NCBI GenBank assembly: GCA_013150915.1
Contig: JAADJE010000079.1
Coordinates: 1 to 43,000 of the forward strand
Length of the DNA: 43,000 nucleotides
From: Gammaproteobacteria bacterium
GTDB taxonomy: Bacteria > Pseudomonadota > Gammaproteobacteria > BMS3Bbin11
Reading direction: 5' to 3'
Under the pieces are notes generated by a model, which did not search any database, was not told the origin of the DNA, and saw only the letters and a program-made list of their open reading frames with translations. Of this stretch, positions 9,057-16,485 are shown piece after piece. Each line of letters begins with the position of its first letter. The stretch's first letter is position 1. The translations under genes and the position numbers were made by a program.

Positions 9057-9242
9057 GGATCTCGATCAGGCCTCTGCAGTAATTGTATAACTGTACAGGC
9101 AGCGGCTTGACGCCATCGAAGGCATGAGGGCAAGTACGCGAAACAAATTGCCGGGTATCTATAAACAACTAAAAAGTGAAAAGACAAGGGGGCAATGCTC
9201 CCCGTGGCGAAAGGTTTTTCTTTGAGCTTTATACTTTCAACG

Positions 9243-10427
9243 TTAAAGGTATCGTAAATAAAACAGATAAATACGCTCAAACATATTTTTAACGGTGATG
9301 AGTTTCTTCGAATGTTTGGGGAAAATACCCCAGAAGGGCGGTTTGTCATCACTGGCGGCGTGTAACCACATGCCGTCATTCTCCATGTTTAGAATGCAGG
9401 AAAGTTCAAATCGATAGGTATCGGAAGGGACGTTCCCCTTCAATGCAGATTTCATATTTTTAGCGGCTGATTCAGAACGCAGTTGTGCCATGTGGGCCTG
9501 ATGTGGAACCCAGGGCGGGGGGGCTTCATGGTTACTGCAGTCGCCTGCAGAAAATACATACTCGAGACCTTTGACCTGTCCGTATTTGTCGACGTCTATA
9601 TGCCCACCGATGGAGACAGGCAGGCAGGAACTACCTATCCACTCAGGCGCGATAATGCCGGGTGTAAATAATACCAGGTCGGCCTTTCTGGTTGTACCAT
9701 CAGCGTCCCGCAGTCCACCTTCAATAAAGGCTGCCGGCTCATAACCATAGTCGAGAATAATGCCACGTTCCTGCAATCGGTCTGTTATCGCACCGGTAGC
9801 GCCTGGTTCAAGGTTGGGAGAGAACAGGTGAATTTCAAACTTGTCCCTGACACCTCTTCTTTTCAGGGCAAAATCCAGCAGGGTGGCACACTCATACATC
9901 TGGCCACCACGACCGGCGACAAATCCATCACGTTTATTGAGTTTGAAGCCGACGTAGATGATGCCTTCCGAGAGGGCGTTTAGTTTCTCTACAAATGCTT
10001 CCATCGTATCCGGCCCGCTGCAGGGTGAATAAGTATATTCACGGGTGCCAGGGATATCGTCCAGCATGAATGCCGGGCCGATACCAATGAACAGAGCATC
10101 GTTGGTATAGCGGCCCTTTGTTGTGAGGACGGTTCGGCCATCATCCTGGATATCGATGACTCTGTCATCAATAAAACGAATGTTTCTTCGCTTCAGGAAG
10201 GGACGAATATCAATAGTGATGCCTTTCTTTGATTTTTTCCCAATGATAAATTCAGGTATGGCAGGGAAGTAGACAAATTGGCCATTACCAATTAGCGTAA
10301 TATTATAGCGCGAGTATATCCTCCGGAAGAAAGCGGTAAAGAAAGGGAAAATCGGCAGCGCCAGGAAGTAGCCGATTAAAAACAACGAAGCAAAACCATT
10401 GCCGATAATAAGGATATTTTTCTTCAT
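9243..10427 (-). CDS. Membrane-associated FAD-dependent NAD(P)H/sulfide-quinone-oxidoreductase-like protein
   Basis: The 394-residue protein begins with a dinucleotide-binding strand ('NILIIGNGFAS') followed by a hydrophobic segment at about residues 14-34 rather than the usual soluble helix. It carries the FAD-side 'VFSAGDCSN' near residue 292-299 and ends in an aromatic, basic amphipathic stretch (about residues 381-394). The layout suits a type II NADH dehydrogenase or sulfide:quinone reductase relative that donates to quinone at the membrane. Cysteines are C136, C180, C268, C297 and C344; I could not match them to the catalytic set of SQR, so the substrate stays open. It is transcribed away from cfa. 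Confidence 0.65.
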   Translation of the reverse strand: MKKNILIIGNGFASLFLIGYFLALPIFPFFTAFFRRIYSRYNITLIGNGQFVYFPAIPEFIIGKKSKKGITIDIRPFLKRRNIRFIDDRVIDIQDDGRTVLTTKGRYTNDALFIGIGPAFMLDDIPGTREYTYSPCSGPDTMEAFVEKLNALSEGIIYVGFKLNKRDGFVAGRGGQMYECATLLDFALKRRGVRDKFEIHLFSPNLEPGATGAITDRLQERGIILDYGYEPAAFIEGGLRDADGTTRKADLVLFTPGIIAPEWIGSSCLPVSIGGHIDVDKYGQVKGLEYVFSAGDCSNHEAPPPWVPHQAHMAQLRSESAAKNMKSALKGNVPSDTYRFELSCILNMENDGMWLHAASDDKPPFWGIFPKHSKKLITVKNMFERIYLFYLRYL

Positions 10428-10773
10428 TTTCTTTTATTCTTCTTTCAAAATGTTAATGTCTGTGACAGCCTGCACAGGGCCTTTTGTGGCTAGAGATTAA
10501 TTTTATCATCATTACGAAGGAACGCCGTGACGACATAATTTCTAACCAACTGATTTAAACCAAAGAGATTGCCATGCCTCGCTCAGAGTGACGGCTTTCT
10601 CTCATAAAAGGTAATTTGAAACGATTTATTGTACTTTCATTTTCTATTCTACAATCTTTCCTGAAAAAAGTATTATACAAGCTTGACCTATGCCTGACGT
10701 ACAGGTTGTAGACTTGAAAGAAGGCGAATAGAGGATCGTTGAATTTAGTTTTGGTAAGCGAGGAGGCACTAAA
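10428..10773. other. Intergenic control region between the FAD oxidoreductase and cfa (346 bp)
   Basis: No gene is visible in this divergent interval. TGTGACAGCCTGCACA at 10461-10476 matches a CRP-type site (TGTGA-N6-TCACA) at nine of ten positions and lies 34-49 bases before the minus-strand start. Closer to cfa, CCTG-ACGTA-CAGG (about 10693-10705) is a short dyad. Just before cfa, a GAGGAGG ribosome site precedes the ATG. No confident sigma70 pair was found for either gene. Confidence 0.45.
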
Positions 10774-12135
10774 ATGGTTAATTCAGAGAAGAAGCTGGAA
10801 CCCCTTGTGGATATTGCGGTACCAGGTAGCTCAGCCGAAATATCGTCAGACAGTAACGCAAAACTCGGTAGGGAAATTATCGCTGTGATTATGACTGGAT
10901 ATACCGGCCCCGTCGCCATCAGGTTGTGGGACGGTACTCTGGCATATGGAACGTCTAACGCGCCCTGCACGATTATTTTCAGGACACCCACCACGTTACG
11001 AGACATGATACTTCACCGCAATTTATTGCGACTGGCGGATTCCTATTTGACTGGCGAGATTGATGTGGAAGGCGATCTTGAGTCTTTGTTTGATCTCAGG
11101 ACGCACTTGAGCGGTCAGGATCTACCACTGGGGACTCGACTAAAGCTGCTGTTCATGGCTCTGCGGTTGCCCAGACAGAACAGGAATAGCTCGATTAAAA
11201 AGTGGCGAGCTAAACTGACCGCGCACCACAATTCAAAAGCCAGTATCGCACACCACTACGATGTCAGTAATGAATTCTATCGACTCTGGCTCGATCCTGA
11301 GATGGTATATTCCTGTGCGTATTTCCATGATGAAAGTCAGTCTCTTACGGATGCCCAGATTGATAAACTGGATATCCTGTGCCGAAAGTTACGTTTACAG
11401 CCGGGTCAAACTCTACTCGATATTGGTTGTGGCTGGGGTGCATTGGCTATACATGCTGCCCGCCACTATGGTGTTAGTGTTCATGGCATAACACTGAGCG
11501 AAGAACAGTATCATTTTGCGACAAACAGGGTGCGAGACGAAGGTCTACAGGAACAGATACAGATTGAATTACGTGATTATCGGAACCTGTCCGATGAAGG
11601 CAAGTATGACCGTGTGGTCAGTGTTGGAATGTTTGAGCATATAGGGATCAAAAACTTCCCGACCTATTTCAATAAAATTAAGCGTGTGCTGAAACCGGAT
11701 GGCCTGTTTCTCAATCATGGCATTACCAGCGAAACCGGTTGGGCGCGTACACCTCTGACATGTTTCATGAATCGTTATATCTTTCCAGACGGTGAACTGG
11801 CCCGCATCAGTACCGTTGTCGAGGCGATGGAAAATGCCGGTTTTGAAACACTGGATGTAGAAAGTTTACGCAGGCACTATGCGCTCACTCTGCGCAAATG
11901 GGTAATGAACCTGGAACACTATCGCGAACAGGCAATACACCATTCCAGTGAGGTGACGTATCGTCTATGGCGTTTATATATGGCCGGTTGTGCGTACTAC
12001 TTTGATGAGGGCAGCATTGGTCTGCATCAGGTGCTCGTTGGCCACCGTCATCAATCACAACCCGTACCGTTATGCAGGGATGATATCTACACCCATCCCG
12101 ACGAAAGAGGACGTGGGTCAACAACCCTTACTTAA
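10774..12135 (+). CDS. cfa: Cyclopropane-fatty-acyl-phospholipid synthase
   Basis: The enzyme transfers a methylene group from S-adenosylmethionine to unsaturated acyl chains of membrane phospholipids. The 453-residue protein shows 'AHHYDVSNEFYRLWLDPEMVYS' followed by 'CAYF', the SAM motif 'LLDIGCGWGALAIH' (about residues 214-227), 'SVGMFEHIG' (about 283-291) and 'FPDGELARI', all typical of the Cfa/CmaA family. The N-terminal 130 residues form the lipid-binding part. A strong GAGGAGG ribosome site precedes the start. The next gene follows after 30 bases and is probably cotranscribed. Confidence 0.93.
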   Translation: MVNSEKKLEPLVDIAVPGSSAEISSDSNAKLGREIIAVIMTGYTGPVAIRLWDGTLAYGTSNAPCTIIFRTPTTLRDMILHRNLLRLADSYLTGEIDVEGDLESLFDLRTHLSGQDLPLGTRLKLLFMALRLPRQNRNSSIKKWRAKLTAHHNSKASIAHHYDVSNEFYRLWLDPEMVYSCAYFHDESQSLTDAQIDKLDILCRKLRLQPGQTLLDIGCGWGALAIHAARHYGVSVHGITLSEEQYHFATNRVRDEGLQEQIQIELRDYRNLSDEGKYDRVVSVGMFEHIGIKNFPTYFNKIKRVLKPDGLFLNHGITSETGWARTPLTCFMNRYIFPDGELARISTVVEAMENAGFETLDVESLRRHYALTLRKWVMNLEHYREQAIHHSSEVTYRLWRLYMAGCAYYFDEGSIGLHQVLVGHRHQSQPVPLCRDDIYTHPDERGRGSTTLT

Positions 12136-12165
12136 TATGCCCGTTGTGGGCGCTGGAGGTGAAAA

Positions 12166-12471
12166 ATGAAAACTCGAATATCATTATCGGCTGTCGGCCA
12201 TGCTAGCAGCCTGTTTTTGGCGATTACTTTTACGTTATGCGTTAGCTTTGATCTGCTGTTTCCTCAATACGCCATGTATACTACATGGCAGAGTTTATTC
12301 CCCGGTTTCGAATGGATTAGCGTAAAAAGCTTTCTGATCGGGTTGGTAGAAGCCTGGGCCTATGGCTGGTACTTCGCATTGATCTGGGTGCCCCTTTATA
12401 ATATGGTGAACATGAAAGCCAGGAAAAATGGTGATAAGGGGGGAAAGTGTTGTTCAGGTCATCATGACTGA
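12166..12471 (+). CDS. Small two-helix membrane protein with Cys/His-rich tail (DUF5676-like)
   Basis: The protein has 101 residues. Hydrophobic segments lie at about residues 12-32 and 55-85, and the C-terminus is polar and ends 'GGKCCSGHHD'. The pattern 'EAWAYGWYFALIWVPLYNMV' resembles the DUF5676 family of small membrane proteins; this is a loose match. Two adjacent cysteines and two histidines at the end could bind a metal. A GGAGG ribosome site and the 30-base gap after cfa suggest that it belongs to the cfa transcript. Function unknown. Confidence 0.75.
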   Translation: MKTRISLSAVGHASSLFLAITFTLCVSFDLLFPQYAMYTTWQSLFPGFEWISVKSFLIGLVEAWAYGWYFALIWVPLYNMVNMKARKNGDKGGKCCSGHHD

Positions 12472-12577
12472 ATCAGCAGTACTTCAGGGAAGTGTCGAAT
12501 ACGTCATGATTATGATCTTGCTGTCCAAAAATTTTATCAACCAGACTTGTTCAGTGCTTCCCTAGAGGAGCCTCAGC

Positions 12578-13525
12578 ATGTCAGGATCCGCCCGCATTGG
12601 TATTGTCCTTAGCTCCGGCGGTATACGGGGCGTGTATGCACACACGGGCTTCATGCAGGCGATTCAGGGACTGGGTATTCCGGTTCATGCCAGTGTCGGC
12701 TGCAGTGCCGGTGCCCTGGTTGGTGGATTCTTTGCCAGTGGAACGTCAATGGAGAGCTGGAGTAAAAGCCTGGCGGTTGTCGATAGCCAGTCGTTCTGGA
12801 CACCCGATTCAGTTCTCCAATTTTTCTGGCAGATGGCTGCACACAAGGGCCGCGGTTATACTGGATTATCTGATACCTCTGCAGCAACACAATTTACGCT
12901 GGAAAACCTGTCTGTAAATACCTTTGAGGAATGCATATATCCGTTTCAGACACTGGCGGTTAATCTGACTACAGGCAAGAAGGAAATTTTTTCAGAAGGT
13001 GAGCTGGCCCCGCGTATGGTTGCCAGCGCAGCGATGCCCATTCTTTACGAGCCTAAAAAAATAAAAGGCCAGTATTATTGCGATGGAGCATTAATTGACT
13101 TCGCGCCGACGGATGCTATCTGTTGCAAGTATGATCTGGATGTTGTTATCGTGCATCATGTATCGCAGGTCTTTGGTGTAGAGAAGGACCTTAACGAGGC
13201 ACTGAAGGATTCCTGGGCGATGCTGGAAATCATTAACCGTCTGCTATTCCGGGTAAAGCCCTGGTACCTTACCGGTCAACCCCTAAGTTTCCATCGCTGC
13301 CCCTGTGGTTGTGGTTCTGTGGTGATCGTTATCGAGCCTGAACTGACTCAGATGCGCTGGCCGGTCACGGAGGGTGGTGATGCAGTACTAATCAGCGCTA
13401 GAGAACAGGTTGAAAGCTTACTTACACCCTATATGGAGAAGTTAATGGAAGACCCGCGTGAAGGCTTGCCGCTGTTTAAAGGGGCGGTGAGACATCCCGC
13501 TACTGGCTGTGGTCATAATCAGTAG
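12578..13525 (+). CDS. Patatin-like phospholipase
   Basis: The 315-residue protein has the patatin glycine-rich oxyanion motif 'SSGGIRGVYAHTG', the nucleophile elbow G41-C-S43-A-G45, and the catalytic aspartate in 'DGA' at D169. These form a Ser-Asp dyad acting on acyl esters, usually phospholipids. The size and architecture resemble RssA/YchK-type bacterial patatins, with no signal peptide. The C-terminal third carries 'CPCGCG' and a final 'TGCGHNQ', unusual cysteine-rich patches. An AGAGGAG ribosome site precedes the start. Located after cfa, it may take part in membrane lipid turnover, which is inference. Confidence 0.88.
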   Translation: MSGSARIGIVLSSGGIRGVYAHTGFMQAIQGLGIPVHASVGCSAGALVGGFFASGTSMESWSKSLAVVDSQSFWTPDSVLQFFWQMAAHKGRGYTGLSDTSAATQFTLENLSVNTFEECIYPFQTLAVNLTTGKKEIFSEGELAPRMVASAAMPILYEPKKIKGQYYCDGALIDFAPTDAICCKYDLDVVIVHHVSQVFGVEKDLNEALKDSWAMLEIINRLLFRVKPWYLTGQPLSFHRCPCGCGSVVIVIEPELTQMRWPVTEGGDAVLISAREQVESLLTPYMEKLMEDPREGLPLFKGAVRHPATGCGHNQ

Positions 13526-13665
13526 ACTGTACCGATTTACAGCGTTGCCTTAAAAAGAGACTTAACGATGGATCCCGCTGTTGCACTGGTTGTTTAACTA
13601 ACGGAAAAGACCCGTCTTGAAATGAAAAAGGACAAATCTCCATAATTTTTCTTCTTGCAATACTT

Positions 13666-14520
13666 TTGATAATAGTCGCCGTATTCGCGGCAAGCCTGCT
13701 AGCGATTCATCTCGGTTTTCGAGCACCGCGACGGGTCGAGCGTGGCAGCCCCGAAGATTATGATATAGCGTATGAGGAAGCCTGGATTCCCAGCGTTGCA
13801 GGGAAACAACTATTTTCCTGGTGGCTACCTGTGGCAGGTTCTGATTCAAGCATTATCATCCTGCATGGCTGGGGCGGTAATGCGGAGTTAATGCTGCCCC
13901 TGGTCACCCCACTGCACAGGGCTGGATTAAATGTTTTATTACTGGATGCACGTAATCATGGACGAAGTGACTCGGCAGGTTTTTCCTCCATGCCAAGATT
14001 TGCCGAAGATGCAGATGCCGCTATCGAGTGGCTCAAAATACATAAGAAAGAGTCAGTAGCGAGCCTGGCCCTGCTGGGGCATTCCGTGGGAGCTGCTGCT
14101 ATGTTACTGGTCGCTTCACGGCGTAATGATATCTGTGCTGTCGTTAGTATCGCTGCCTTTGCCCACCCGGATCCAATGATGCGCAGTTATCTTGACCGTT
14201 TTTGGATACCGGAAATTATTAAATCATGGGTGCTGCGCTACGTGGAATGGGTGATAGGGCATCGTTTTAATGATATTGCACCAATGAATAGATTGCGTTA
14301 TGTCCAGTGCCCAGTGCTGCTGGTACATGGGACAGCGGATAAGACTGTCCCGGTAGCCGATGTGTATCTAATTCGTGAAAATGGAAAAGACAAAACGCCT
14401 GAATTGCTCTTAATTGAAGGCGGAGGGCACGAGTCTATCGGCAAGATCAAGCGGCATGCGAAAGAATTGATTGCTTTTCTGGGAAGTATTATGCCCTTAC
14501 ACGGATCGAGTGATGAATAA
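13666..14520 (+). CDS. Membrane-anchored alpha/beta hydrolase without an ATG start
   Basis: Numbering from the TTG at 13666 gives 284 residues: an N-terminal hydrophobic helix, 'ILHGWGGNAE' (oxyanion region), the nucleophile 'GHSVGA' (S140), acid 'HGTADKTVP' (D225) and 'GGGHES' (H255), a full serine hydrolase triad. The substrate is unknown. The frame stays open upstream to 13621 and encodes a longer hydrophobic run, but it has no ATG or GTG there. An AAAGGA at 13626-13631 precedes only ATC/ATA/ATT codons. An ATG at 13622 reads Met-Lys-Lys-Asp-Lys-Ser-Pro and then stops in another frame. Either the start codon is unusual or one base is lost near 13640. Confidence 0.78.
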   Translation: MIIVAVFAASLLAIHLGFRAPRRVERGSPEDYDIAYEEAWIPSVAGKQLFSWWLPVAGSDSSIIILHGWGGNAELMLPLVTPLHRAGLNVLLLDARNHGRSDSAGFSSMPRFAEDADAAIEWLKIHKKESVASLALLGHSVGAAAMLLVASRRNDICAVVSIAAFAHPDPMMRSYLDRFWIPEIIKSWVLRYVEWVIGHRFNDIAPMNRLRYVQCPVLLVHGTADKTVPVADVYLIRENGKDKTPELLLIEGGGHESIGKIKRHAKELIAFLGSIMPLHGSSDE

Positions 14521-14618
14521 CTGGATAAGCACACAATCCAGCGATGATTTGTCTGGTAGTTTTTCATTTGAAATCGTTTAAAATAGCACCATTTACTGAT
14601 AAAGCATGAGGAATAAGG

Positions 14619-14807
14619 ATGTTGTGGTTAAGTGAAGTATTGTTACAGAATAATGAACTGACATCCTTTGACGAGTTAATCGCTGTCGTGAAAAATGGTG
14701 GTGGAAAGCGTGAGATGTTTTTTCGTATGGATGTCAAGCCCCCTTTTTTTGATACGCCCGATAACTGGGAAGAACAACTCGAGGCATCTTTTACTTCCAG
14801 GGGGTAG
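14619..14807 (+). CDS. Small unknown protein upstream of the Cas6-like gene
   Basis: The 62-residue product begins 'MLWLSEVLLQNNELTSFDEL' and ends 'NWEEQLEASFTSRG'. I do not recognise it. It is acidic, has no membrane segment and no cysteine. A purine-rich AGGAATAAGG runs up to the ATG. The stop at 14805-14807 lies 36 bases before cas6, and the intervening hairpin begins at that stop, so the two genes are probably one transcript. It could be a partner of the Cas6-like protein or an independent small protein. Confidence 0.6.
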   Translation: MLWLSEVLLQNNELTSFDELIAVVKNGGGKREMFFRMDVKPPFFDTPDNWEEQLEASFTSRG

Positions 14808-14839
14808 GGAGACTCTGGCATAATTTATCAGAGGTTCCC
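14807..14839 (+). other. Hairpin directly before the cas6-like start codon
   Basis: GGGA (14807-14810) and CTCTG (14813-14817) can pair with CAGAG (14829-14833) and TCCC (14836-14839), with a GA/GT internal loop and an 11-base AT-rich apical loop. The 3' arm contains the only ribosome-site-like bases (AGAGG) before the ATG at 14844. The structure would therefore hide the initiation region. Because Cas6 proteins bind and cut hairpins, it might be a self-regulatory target; this is speculative. Confidence 0.4.
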
Positions 14840-14843
14840 CGGT

Positions 14844-15524
14844 ATGTACTGGACTGAAAACGCCAATAAAGAGAGCAAGCTCGAGATTCCTGACGATGTT
14901 GTCGATCTGAGTTTCAAACTCGATTGTAAATGCCTGGTTAATGATCACGTCTGGGAATTGAGTCAGGCTATCAGGGGAATATTGCCCTGGCTTGCTGATG
15001 AACGGTATGTCGGCATACACCATATACACGGTGCTGAATCCATGAATGGCTGGAACAGGCCTGAAGAAGCAGATTCGCTTATACACCTCAGCAGGCGAAC
15101 AAGGCTGACACTGCGTGTGCCCGCTTTACGGGTTGAGGATGCGCTGAAGCTAGAAGATAAGACATTAGATGTGGCCGGTATGCAATTGAAAATAGGCCGG
15201 TCTTCCATAAAGTTACTCAGTTTATATGAAGTGCAGTATTCTCGTTATATCCTTACTCGGCCCGATATTTGTGAAGAAGAGTTTTTGAAGGACGCCGTCG
15301 CAGAACTGAAAAAACTCGGTATCTCTCCACGAAAATTACTTAGCGGTAAAACGCAGTCATTTAGAGTGCCTGACGGTGAGATCACGACACGCAGTCTAAT
15401 GGTTGCTGATCTGGAGCCGATGGAAGCCATTAGACTAGAGGAGGTGGGTATCGGAGAGGGGCGTCTACTGGGTTGTGGCCTATTTATGCCCCACAAAGGG
15501 ATTAAACATGCCAAGGAATCCTGA
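14844..15524 (+). CDS. cas6: Cas6/Cmx6-type CRISPR RNA endonuclease homologue, solitary
   Basis: The 226-residue protein matches the type I-MYXAN Cas6 (Cmx6) pattern along its length: 'PDDVVDLSFKLDCKCLVNDH', 'LSQAIRGILPWLADE', 'GIHHIHGAESMNGWNRPEE', 'HLSRRTRLTLRVPALRVEDA', 'LDVAGMQLKIG', 'TRSLMVADLEP' and the C-terminal glycine-rich loop 'GIGEGRLLGCGLFMPHKGI'. Cas6 proteins cut CRISPR precursor RNA at repeat hairpins; the histidines in 'HHIHG' are possible catalytic residues. No CRISPR repeats and no other cas gene are visible anywhere in the window. The gene sits among housekeeping and sulfur-linked genes, so it is either an orphan serving an array elsewhere or a domesticated RNA-processing enzyme. 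Confidence 0.82.
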   Translation: MYWTENANKESKLEIPDDVVDLSFKLDCKCLVNDHVWELSQAIRGILPWLADERYVGIHHIHGAESMNGWNRPEEADSLIHLSRRTRLTLRVPALRVEDALKLEDKTLDVAGMQLKIGRSSIKLLSLYEVQYSRYILTRPDICEEEFLKDAVAELKKLGISPRKLLSGKTQSFRVPDGEITTRSLMVADLEPMEAIRLEEVGIGEGRLLGCGLFMPHKGIKHAKES

Positions 15525-15641
15525 TGATTCAAGGTACTTTTTATGCCCGGATAAAACAGACTAATTGACGAAAAGACCTAAGTAACCGAGAATATTATAG
15601 TTTGGTTATATTTGAACAGTCTAACGAAACAGGAGCAGATG

Positions 15642-15980
15642 ATGGCAATTGAGTTTGAAGGCAACACTATTGATACAACAGCAACCGGGTATCTCACTGA
15701 TATTAATGACTGGAGCGAAAATCTCGGTGTGTATATTGCTGAAGATGAAGGCATCGAGATGACGGACCGTCATTGGGATGTGGTTAAATACCTGCGTTCA
15801 GAATTCATTGAAAATGGTGGAAACCAGCCAAATACGCGCAACATGAATAAAGATATGGGCAAGATCTGGGGTGAGAAAATAAGTTCCAAGGAATTGTTTG
15901 ACCTGTTTCCCGGTGGTCCAAGCAAACAGGCGGGTCGCATCGGTGGACTGCCTGAGAGTCGTCGCAAAGGAGGGTATTAA
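15642..15980 (+). CDS. DsrC/TusE-family protein lacking all cysteines (RspA-like)
   Basis: The 112-residue product begins 'MAIEFEGNTIDTTATGYLTD', then 'WDVVKYLRSEFIENGGNQPNTR', and ends 'FPGGPSKQAGRIGGLPESRR' plus KGGY, the DsrC/TusE fold and C-terminal arm. DsrC and TusE carry sulfur on the penultimate cysteine, DsrC also on a second one about ten residues earlier. Here the penultimate residue is glycine and there is no cysteine in the whole protein. It cannot be a normal persulfide carrier and resembles the cysteine-less RspA group, proposed to be regulatory. I prefer the ATG at 15642, six bases after AGGAG at 15631; another ATG lies at 15639. Confidence 0.85.
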   Translation: MAIEFEGNTIDTTATGYLTDINDWSENLGVYIAEDEGIEMTDRHWDVVKYLRSEFIENGGNQPNTRNMNKDMGKIWGEKISSKELFDLFPGGPSKQAGRIGGLPESRRKGGY

Positions 15981-16122
15981 TAGTACTTGTTAAATACCTT
16001 ATCCACTTAGGAAAGGGCGGCCTGGCGCCAAGCTAACCCCTTTGGGATATAGTGTAAACAAATACAAATGAGCTATATTTACGCCACTAATACGTAATTG
16101 ATTACTCAATGGGGACGATCAA

Positions 16123-16326
16123 ATGAGCACGAAGCAGGAAAAAATCCAGGAAATGCTGGATATGCAGAAAGAATTTATTAAAAACGAGCGTGAGAACGGT
16201 TTTGACCCAAAAGAATATTACGCACCTGAATCAGGCAGTGTTTTTGACGGTTACGTTGATGCTTATAATGACATTGCCCTTGAGGTAATGAACGATGCTC
16301 ATAAAGAACGAGGTTCAAAGCGGTAG
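16123..16326 (+). CDS. Small unknown protein (67 residues)
   Basis: I do not recognise a family. The product is highly charged and probably helical: 'MSTKQEKIQEMLDMQKEFIK', then 'NGFDPKEYYAPESG', then 'DAYNDIALEVMNDAHKERG'. It has no cysteine, signal or membrane segment. A GGGGACGA stretch lies about ten bases before the ATG. A strong terminator follows 23 bases after the stop, so the gene ends a transcript that may begin at its own promoter or at the DsrC-like gene 142 bases upstream. Confidence 0.7.
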   Translation: MSTKQEKIQEMLDMQKEFIKNERENGFDPKEYYAPESGSVFDGYVDAYNDIALEVMNDAHKERGSKR

Positions 16327-16348
16327 TTCAGGAAACACAGCATTGTTA

Positions 16349-16374
16349 AAAAGGCCGCATATGCGGCCTTTTAT
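16349..16374 (+). terminator. Rho-independent terminator after the 67-residue gene
   Basis: AAGGCCGCAT and ATGCGGCCTT (16351-16370) form a perfect 10-base palindromic stem that runs into TTAT. A run of As lies before it, so it may also stop transcription coming from the minus strand, where the broken oxygenase gene ends just beyond it. Confidence 0.85.
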
Positions 16375-16485
16375 ATGGGAGAGACCAGGGGGCCGTAATA
16401 ATTTTCTGTAGCCGCACTGTCCCGGTTCGAGATTGTGTTTTATATAGCGGTTTATCTCTGAAAAAATCGCACCCGGACGATGCTT

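Noticed and set aside
9188-9203. GGGGG...CCCC hairpin as terminator between yqjG and the FAD oxidoreductase gene
   Set aside because: The stem is only about five pairs and no proper T run follows directly.
9243-10427. Firm call as sulfide:quinone oxidoreductase
   Set aside because: The cysteines do not line up with the catalytic set of SQR; only a superfamily call is supported.
14520-15650. Possible CRISPR array near the Cas6-like gene
   Set aside because: No direct repeats with regular spacing were seen there or elsewhere in the window.
16098-16109. TTGATTACTCAA as an FNR site
   Set aside because: The half-sites are four bases apart instead of six, so it does not fit the FNR consensus.
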